Assembly: GCA_963576735.1 (NCBI GenBank)
Contig: OY755172.1
Coordinates: 2,542,001-2,606,000, forward strand
Source of the DNA: Bedellia somnulentella
Lineage: Eukaryota > Arthropoda > Insecta > Lepidoptera > Bedelliidae
Direction: 5' to 3'
DNA: 64,000 nucleotides
A program made the position numbers and the translations under genes. Positions 55,985 through 64,000 of the stretch are shown here, one piece after another. Each line of letters opens with the position of its first letter. Position 1 is the first letter of the stretch. The notes beneath the pieces were generated by a model. That model made no database searches. It was not told where the DNA came from and was given only the letters and a program-made list of their open reading frames with translations.

Positions 55985-56234
55985 TGCTGTGTAGTGCCGG
56001 CTTAGAATAACACTACCCCATTTCTACCCGTGGGTGATCGTAAGAGGCGACTAAGGGTATAGGGGCTTTTCAAGTGTTTTTTGGGCGATGTGGTTGGAGA
56101 CCCGTCACCAAAAACATTTTTATTACCATCTTTTCCCCACTCAACTTCCAAAAGTGGCTGAGGAATTTCTCATTCCAAAGCTCTGGCTACCCCGTCTAGG
56201 GAATTATAGCCGTGAGTATATGTATGTATGTATT
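55985..56234 (-). repeat. 245-bp (TATG)n repeat, full-length copy
   Basis: TGCTGTGTAGTGCCGGCTTA to (TATG)n. Confidence 0.88.
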
Positions 56235-56305
56235 TATATGAGTCAATTCTCATATTTATTGGCGTACGCCAATTTTCAAATGTTGAGTACACTTTTATGT
56301 CTCTT

Positions 56306-56432
56306 ACATACATACATATACTCACGACTATAAATCCCCTGAAAGGGTAGCTAGAGCTAGGGAATTAGAAATTACTCAGCCACTTTTGGAAGTTACGTGG
56401 GGAAAAGATGGTTTCATAAAGGTTATGTCTCT
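56306..56432 (+). repeat. 245-bp repeat, partial
   Basis: (CATA)n end and CAGCCACTTTTGGAAGTT, stops after AAAGATGG. Confidence 0.8.
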
Positions 56433-56799
56433 TCTGAAGTCATTCATGTAGTTTGTTATTAACCCTTAACTTGGCAGGTTCTTTTAGGCAGCTAAGGCAA
56501 TGAAAAAACTGTTAAGTTGTTTTATTTACTTAATATAGATGTCGGAAAAAATATGAAAAAAAAACTCTAGTGTGTAGAATTAAAAAAAACACATGTATAT
56601 TATGCTATACATTGCTAATTAAGCGACAATCACCTTGACGAAGGAGATGTATAGGATAGTATACAGAATCAATGAAGGGACCAAAAAAGTTTTAATATTT
56701 TAATTGTCAAATGTAGAAAGAAGTAGGCTTATCTTATTTACATTTATCTTAAAATTATAGTTTTTTAGTCGGGAAAACGGAAAAATAGTTATAATACGT

Positions 56800-57027
56800 A
56801 CATACATACACAAACTCACGGCCATAATCCCAAAAAGGGGTAGCCATACTTTAAAGCTTCCTTCCTCGATTCCTAAGCCACATTTGGAAGTTAAAAGGGG
56901 AGAAGTTGGTATCGTCGGTGATAGGTCTCCAACCGCTTCACCAAAAAGTCACTTACGAAAGCTCCACATTCGGCGTTTCGTAAATACCCGTGGATAGAAA
57001 GGGGTAGTGACATTCTAAGCCGGCACT
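56800..57027 (+). repeat. 245-bp repeat, diverged copy
   Basis: (CATA)n start, GGTCTCCAACCGCTTCACC, CATTCTAAGCCGGCACTC end. Confidence 0.78.
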
Positions 57028-57099
57028 CTGGTATTGCGGCATATGTTCAGGCTAATAATCATAATTGTCATATCTAATACAATCAGTTGGTCTCTTGAT

Positions 57100-57660
57100 A
57101 GGTGTTTTGTTATTTTTTTGTTGTCAGGGATAGAATTTTTTATAACAGTAGTAAATTGCCTATTATGTTTTATAAGGCCTGCATAGACTATATATCGATT
57201 TTTTGCAAAGCTTAGTCAGGAGTCAATCATGCGGAGAGAAATAATGCGTTTCTTTCCTTTCCTTCATGAAAACTTTCTTCCTCTTTATCAAATTGCCCTG
57301 GACGTTATATAGCAGGAAAACAGCATAAAGTAGGAAAACATATATTATCAAGCCAGCAATAGGTTTTTAAATCCCCACAAGCAAGGTTGGTTGGGATTGT
57401 ACTGTCTTCGTGAGCCCGCCTTATTTCTTTTTTACATATCATCTATGTTGTATGCTTTTTCTTCCTCAACAGAAAGACACTTTGCTCTTAAATTCTCAAT
57501 AAGTGGACGAATTTTGTAAAATCTATCTGTCTGGTCGGCCTGTCTCTAGGTTGTCCGTACAATGAATGTAATGGTCGAGGTGTGAAAATTCTTACTGGAG
57601 ATGATTGTTGAACTGACGATAGTGAGGGTATTGATGACAAGGATGGTTTTGCATCATAAT
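57100..57660 (-). pseudogene. Unidentified decayed coding fragment
   Basis: On the - strand an open stretch SSVQQSSPVRIFTPRPLHSL, then GQPRDRPTRQIDFTKFVHLL, followed after stops by Cys-rich pieces (CGDLKTYCWLDNICFPTLCC). Looks like a broken transposase or other mobile gene; family not recognised. Confidence 0.35.
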
Positions 57661-57675
57661 TACACTGCATGTGGT

Positions 57676-57894
57676 TGAAATCCCTAGAAGGGGTAGGCAG
57701 AGCTAAAGGAATTAGAAATTCCTCAGGCACTTTTGGAAAGTTGAGTGAGGAAAAGATGGTAAAATAAAGGATGTTGGTGATGGGTCTCCCACTACATCGC
57801 CAAAAATCCCTTAAAATCCCTAATACTGTTAGTCGCCTCTTACGTATAACCACCGGAAGAAATGGGGAAGTGCTATTCTAAGCCGACACTACAA
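57676..57894 (+). repeat. 245-bp repeat copy lacking the (CATA)n end
   Basis: AAATCCCTAGAAGGGGTAGG to AAGCCGACACTACAAGG. Confidence 0.8.
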
Positions 57895-58904
57895 GGCTTA
57901 TATTGGCAGTGTATAGAATAGTATACATATTGTTAAAGACATGTCATGCCATAAATTGGGCAATGTATAGTATTCTATACACATTAATTCAAAGTAATAT
58001 TTTATAAAAAATATTAGTGTTAGATAAAAGGTTCTTATATTACTAATTTCGCAATACATTATAGATATAATTTTAAAGTATAAAACATTTGTAACAACTT
58101 TGACTGAACAATAAAAAATATTATTACCCTGGCTCGCACAAACGTCCTCCGCATCTTTTTTTCTTTTTGATATCTGTTATATTAGGATCATAGTCATTTA
58201 TACCACTTTTATTTTCTTATGTAGAAATATGTTTTAAAATCGTAATGTTTTTGGTAATATTCTCACAGAGTAAAGATATTAAAGCTTAGATTTTTTCTAA
58301 CTGAGTGTATAGTATAATATACAAAATCACTTTAAGGGTAGGTGAGGTTAAATAAGTTATTTTTAGTATTGTAACAGCCTGCCTCCTATATTCACTACGA
58401 CCCGAAAAGACAAAAATACTTTGAATGACTGCCGATAATGTGTCACATGTTTTTCAGATGAATCTATAAGTATTCCTGCTGTCTCTTCGGAGAAATACGG
58501 CCTAAATTATAGAAATGTTTTGTATGTACAAGTAAAAGTTATCACCGACTACCAAATATTAATATATTATAATCATTAAATCACTAATTGCCATATCATG
58601 TATTAGACGTCTTATTATGGACATAGACGAGAAAATCAAAATCAAGGATCTTACAAGACAGTCTATTGATGATTATTTATAGACTTGAATATATATTGTA
58701 AATTTTGTTGGTAGATTCGATAGATCCCAACAAGGTTCGAGCTCGTGTGTTACTTAGAATAGAATGCGTGTACTAAGAATGTTGATACGATAAATTCATA
58801 TTATGAATGCAATGTTCTGCTCTATTAAACCTTAATAGGATTGTTATGGTCTTATCATCGTTCTTATTATGCAGAATCATTATCCTGGCATTTTTATGTA
58901 TAAA

Positions 58905-59010
58905 ACGATTGATGATTGTAGGCAAAGTCCGAGAGGTTAGCCAGGGTCGTACTAAGTGGCGATCGATTGCCTCTACCCTCTCTAAAATGGGAACTTATGG
59001 GGTAAATATA
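58905..59010 (+). mobile_element. RTE-type LINE tail fragment
   Basis: GGTCGTACTAAGTGGCGATC and AATGGGAACTTATGGGG, as in other RTE tails here. Confidence 0.55.
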
Positions 59011-59154
59011 TGTTTGCATGTATTTAACAACTTTTGCATTTACAACTGCTGTTATTACTCAATTTGACTCAATTATTGTTTTTTTTATCCGTAAATAAAT
59101 AGTAAACGTACACGCAAAAACACAACGAAAGTTAGTCCCAAAGCAGCTACAGAA

Positions 59155-59270
59155 TTATACTCACGGCTATAAAAAACAAAAAGTGGTTGTCAAAGTTTCG
59201 GGATTACGAATTCCTCAGCTATTTTCAAAGTTGCATGGAAATTATAATATAAAATAAAGGATGATTAGCC
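59155..59270 (+). repeat. 245-bp repeat, degenerate partial
   Basis: TACTCACGGCTATAAA and GAATTCCTCAGCTATTTTC. Confidence 0.6.
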
Positions 59271-60693
59271 ATAGCCAAAGAAGGTCCAATAACGGATCAT
59301 ATACGATATACTTCAGGACAATAACTTGATGTAATATATTTCATTCATCCATCACAACTCATATAATCACCCGTAAGGGCTCGATTGAATCCTAGACATT
59401 CTACAGAACAAAATATATTTATTTAATAGTCACATCGATCCCAAGGAACCTGGTCCCTACCGGCTAACTGGTTCTCTCAAAAACTGAACAAACAAAAACA
59501 TACCAAATAATAAACAAGCGAAGCACTAGACAAATACAGCATTTTGACACACAAGAACAGATAAATAACTTGAACATCATAGTTAAGACCCAACTCACTC
59601 ATGTTTCACTATTGCTACTGGCCGCTTGGTTCTTGTGTATGTTCGACTGGTTTCGACACATGGACACGGTTAACAGCCTTGCGTAAAACACACTAATTCT
59701 AACATGATTCGCTACTTTTACTAGTAAAAACATAACGCGATTAAGTAATTTCCTATCGTTTATGCGTTCTGATTTATCTTTTGAGGCTGGGATGAAGATT
59801 GGTTGGAGAATACGTGTGTTAGTGGAAGTTTTTTCCGACTATGATATAAGTATTAAAGTATACTGAAGAGCGCTTTCCGTAGAGAATAGGATTAATCTAT
59901 TAAGGCTCAAAAGTGTTATTTAAAAAACCGTTTTTGATTGATTAAGACAAAATGCATGTGTAGGCAAATTTACGAGAGATTACATACTTTAAAAAAAAAT
60001 AGTACTCATTTTTAAGTAATCATTTGAACGAGAAAATCACGCCATTTCTGTTTTATTGATAGAAACGTATCATAGCCTATCAAGAATTCAAAGTAGTAGT
60101 ATTCAAACCCGTAACAGTTAATTTATGACGTTGCCGGATAAGCTCTGCCGGTACGTGTGAAGGCTTAAGTACCCGGCAACCAGGACGTGTGAAAAGGCAG
60201 TTATGGACTCGCATTCCTATTTACGATATAAGGATTATGATACAATGATTAAAAAATGAGTTAAAATATTGATACAAGAATAAAACATCGAACAAAAAAG
60301 TTAAAGAATCTGTTAGTGGAAGAAATATTTGATCGGTCATATGAAGTAAATGCACAAATGTGTTCATGATATCACTATTTATAATTACAAAATGGTGTTG
60401 GAAGCAATTATTATACAATTAAGCTGTCGTAGTTTTTGCAAACAAAAATAAACTACTTAGAGTGTATTGCTACTTGGATCTGAATACGAAAAAGCTGATA
60501 GACACCACTGCTGGAGTAAGACTCCCATACATTTTTCCTCAAGTGTGTGGGTCCACCATCGGGTTACCAAGATAACCACCAAGTCATGGGTTCTCTTAGT
60601 GCGCCCACACATGTTGCTTTTTTATATGACTCAAGACATTTTAAGTGGCATTCGTCTTTACGGTCTTTTTTATTTTATTATTGGACAAATTTT

Positions 60694-60770
60694 GACGACA
60701 GCCGTGGCCGAGTGGATAGGTGACTAGTTTCTCGGTCCTAAGGTTACGGGTTCGATCCCCGCTGAGAGCA
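60694..60770 (+). repeat. tRNA-like SINE head
   Basis: GCCGTGGCCGAGTGGATAGG (A box) and GGTTCGATCCCC (B box). The acceptor arms do not pair well, so a working tRNA is unlikely. Confidence 0.55.
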
Positions 60771-61224
60771 ACAATTACGTGATGAGCATTAATGATTGTT
60801 TGTATATACATTATATAATATTAAGTATAACGTTGATTTAGTATCCCGTAATACAAGTTCCACTTCGTTTGAGGCTAACTTGATCTGTGTATAATATGTC
60901 CGATATATTTATGTGCACAGCGCAGTCCATTCTACATATCTACACCTTTTAATACGAAAATAATCTAATTAAAAAAAAATCTCTCAAATCGAACTAGTGT
61001 GTAGGGTACAGAGCTTTCCAAAGGATCATACATACATACTCACTCGGCAGGCGTCGGGAAAAATTCAACAACGAATCTGTACCACATCGTAAAGAGCTAA
61101 AGTTTGTTAGACTTCTCTGACTACATTAACGGAATTTATTTATTTTATTATTCCTTCGAGAGTTAAATTATTGCTGAGGGACATGTTACCAACATGATGT
61201 TAGAAGATAGAAGGATAAAAGAAC

Positions 61225-61490
61225 AGGTACGAGCGAATATATCTGCCTACCCCGATGGCAATGACTAGCGTGATTGTAAATAGCTGACGTTAATTCCCAT
61301 TGGGGTAGGCAGAGACTATCGATCGCCACTTCGTACGATCCTGGCAAACCTCTCTTGCTTCGTCTACATCCATCAATCTTTTCATACATGCTCTTTTATT
61401 CTTCATACTTCGGACGCCTGCCTTTTTGAGCACACTTTCAATTTGGTCCAAGTGTGTCTTTCGCGGCCGTCCTCTACTAACATTATCGAT
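61225..61490 (-). mobile_element. RTE-type LINE tail fragment
   Basis: Reverse strand: CGAAAGACACACTTGGACCA, AAAAAGGCAGGCGTCCGAAG, AGATTGATGGATGTAGACGA. Serves as the uninterrupted reference for the two split copies. Confidence 0.75.
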
Positions 61491-61546
61491 ATAGTTTATT
61501 TGTATACATATATGCTAATTAGGCTTTGTTTTGGATGAAAATCTCA

Positions 61547-61600
61547 TACTCGCGGGCGCGTATACTCGGATGTCGTGGGTTCGAATACCGGTGCTGTCGA
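61547..61600 (+). repeat. tRNA-like fragment
   Basis: GCGTATACTCGGATGTCGTG and GGTTCGAATACCGG then CTGTCGAACATTTTT; a truncated relative of the sequence at 59-131. Confidence 0.45.
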
Positions 61601-62677
61601 ACATTTTTATTTGCTTAATTGATTACATATATGCTACCCGAGCAAATACAGTTGAAATATAAAATAAAGATTAAAACAATAAGTGTACTTTGCCCAGAAA
61701 ACAACTCATCGGTGACACAAAATAGATAATAATTACGTAACAATATGACGTTGACTCGACAAAAAGTGTTTTTCTCATAATAGATACAAGAGTTTCTATT
61801 ATTTGATATAACCTTGGTAGCTCACTAAAGAGAACACAGAATTATATGCACTGTAATATTTAAACTCAAAGGTAAATAAATGTCATTTACAGTGAGGGAT
61901 ATCATCGTAAGGAATCACATCTCACACGTTTGGATTAAACTTTATAAAAATAAATAAATCAGGTAGTTAAATGTGATAACATCTTACAAATACAAAGTCC
62001 AGTTAAAAATTAAGAACTCTTGTGACCCATATTTATACAATAATTTGATGTTTACAAAAATAATACCAGTGATACCTTTCTGAGATAAGAGAGAAGATTT
62101 ATTTGTGGGGTTGTCTGTAATCAAAAGCCTCCGAAAACACCAAACCGATGTTAAGACATCTTTCATTAATGGAATCCTTCAACTTTAAGAAGGAAAATAA
62201 TTTCTTAATTTTATAGAGGGGAAATAGTGAGGAGGGAAACCTTAATCCTTAAAATAAAACTCACAGGGCAACGCTGTGGCGGTTCACTATTATATAAATA
62301 AACAATTCAATATTGAATATTATTCCATATCATACTCGGAACATTACATCTTGATTGAAAACTGTACTCTATTCTACATACACTGCTATTTTATTACGAT
62401 TTCGATCAGCTATAAAATCATGAAAATATTATAATAGGCTTTAGCTTCGTTGGTAAAGTTTAGACAAACTTGCATCAAAGCCTTCGTAAAGCTACATTTT
62501 TGTACGAATAGCACATTATTAGGTTATACTTAGCCATGAAACAGTGTATTCTGCCATACCTTCCGGGTATATAGCCTAAACGTTTGAGTACATTTTAGAC
62601 AGCAAATTTTGTCATACCCTATTACTAAAACACAAAAATAATATCTTGTTTTGACCCCATAGAAGAAAAGGATAGCC

Positions 62678-62948
62678 GTGTAGTGTCGGCTTAAAATAGC
62701 ACTACCCCATTTCTTCCGGTGGGTGTACGTAAGAGGCGACTAACGGTATTGGGGCTTTTAAGGGATTGGGGCTTTTAAGGGATTTTTGGGCAATGTGGTT
62801 GGAGATCCATCAGCAACAATCTTTATTTCTCCATATTTTACTCACGCAACTTCCAAAAGTGGCTGAGGGATTTCTAATTCCTTAGCTCTGGCTACCCCTT
62901 CTAGGGATTTATAGCCGTGAGTGAGTATATGTATGTATGTATGTGTGT
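62678..62948 (-). repeat. 245-bp (TATG)n repeat with a short internal duplication
   Basis: GTGTAGTGTCGGCTTAAAAT to (TATG)n; the phrase GGGGCTTTTAAGGGAT is doubled. Confidence 0.88.
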
Positions 62949-63161
62949 TACAAAATAACACAAAAAAATATTTTTATTTTCACCATCAACTCCTTAACAT
63001 TTATTCCTTCTAAGTATTTATTCCCAAAATCAACTCTATCATAAATATTTGAATCAGCATATTCCATCCGTAATACCCAACTTAAAATGTTTCTTGAAAA
63101 CAACTTGCAGCAAATATAATGGCTTTACCACAATATTCTGGAAATAATGTGTTCTAGTAAC
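62949..63161. other. AT-rich stretch without gene
   Basis: Nothing recognised between the repeat and the MITE-like element to its right. Confidence 0.5.
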
Positions 63162-63600
63162 ATAAAAGGAGGATGGGCACAAATGTATGGCACCTGGTCC
63201 CATCACCAATCAGGATGAGTGATACGTTGTTGGAAAGGTTATTTTTGTACAATAAAAATAATTAAAGCGCTTGTCGTTGTTGTTGTGTTTTTTTTTTTGA
63301 CAAGAGTGTTTGTTATCATTGTTTCATGTTTTTGATACATTTTCGATTTAATTATGACAATTTATTGCAAATAGTTAAGTAGGATGTTTTAAGTATAACA
63401 TAGTTACTAAGTTACACTAGAAACATGAATTATCATAATTTCATATAATTAACGAAATCAAGATTTTCAAAAAACTGTACATCAAAATCGGTAGCTCTAA
63501 CAAGATTGCTCCCATAGTCTTTTTAACAGGGCTTTAGAATGATATATGATTCAACTTGATTGAGCATGGGGGCCAAAATGCCCATCCTCCTTTAATCAGC
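63162..63600. mobile_element. Candidate MITE with TIR AAAGGAGGATGGGCA
   Basis: AAAGGAGGATGGGCA near 63166 has its exact reverse complement TGCCCATCCTCCTTT near 63580. About 430 bp; no ORF inside. Confidence 0.6.
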
Positions 63601-64000
63601 TTCCAGTCTCACATTTTAATTTACAAGAATGCATAGTTTCCGATATAAGCAAAAAACGGAAAAAAGGACCCTTTGACTTCCCCCGCGTCAGTACTATGGG
63701 TGCGAACTTTTAATATATGTTTAGGCCCTAACCGAACTTTGGACCAGCCCAATAAACTCAAGAAGCCAAAAATTGTGTTCTAAACAATTCATTCTATACC
63801 TTTTCATTGGCAGGCATATTGATATGGCGTTATGAATAATATCATAATACTCTCAAATAATGATACCCAACAACATATTTAAAATACTCGCCAAAAATAT
63901 CAATTGACCTCAATTACAATCAACATAAACTGAATTGAACATTTATCTTTATTTTAACAAAGCAGATATCAAAAAGATTAATTAATTAAAGCAGATCACA

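Overview
This window looks like nuclear DNA of a moth or butterfly (Lepidoptera). It is AT-rich, has split genes with GT-AG introns, and is full of short repeats. The protein matches, a TAA-targeted Dong-type retrotransposon and tRNA-headed SINEs all fit that group. No bacterial, CRISPR or operon features are seen.

Three host genes are present. (1) Positions 839-9594, + strand: the last nine exons of an outer-dynein-arm docking coiled-coil protein (ODAD3/CCDC151); its 5' part lies left of the window. (2) Positions 11168-12975, + strand: a two-exon armadillo-repeat protein resembling radial-spoke protein RSPH14. These two neighbours both belong to the motile-cilium/sperm-flagellum axoneme. (3) Positions 15079-53940, - strand: a nearly complete neuropathy target esterase (swiss cheese, sws; PNPLA6/7 family). 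It has 28 coding exons whose phases all agree: a membrane anchor, cyclic-nucleotide-binding-like domains, a patatin lipase core with GGGGARG, GVSIG and DGG, and an acidic tail. RSPH14 and sws converge tail to tail.

sws is the most interesting locus. The exon carrying the catalytic Asp exists in two intact 117-nt versions (31874-31990 and 31317-31433) with identical phases, as expected of mutually exclusive exons; one encodes DGG and the other DGC. Further exon duplications are seen in the third cyclic-nucleotide-binding-like region (39588-39711), in the first one (a 158-bp tandem array at 51608-51976), in a linker (44653-44739 and 45031-45102) and in the tail (22404-22470). ODAD3 also has a duplicated exon fragment.

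The introns are filled with mobile elements. They include an apparently intact two-ORF LINE with a PHD-like finger in ORF1 (about 16480-21720, last sws intron), a full-length Dong/R4-type LINE (25304-29220) and a truncated copy (50155-51466) lying in TAA arrays, and a hAT element with an 8-bp target duplication inside an RTE fragment (45767-46790). A composite element with 173-bp inverted arms and a PIF1-like helicase remnant is inserted into another RTE copy (1793-3278). There are also paired 440-bp MITEs, about 30 copies of a roughly 245-bp repeat ending in (TATG)n, several tRNA-derived elements, and a perfect 123-bp inverted repeat with a 51-nt loop at 10556-10852. The region right of 53941 is sws upstream/5'-intron or intergenic DNA and holds mostly repeats.
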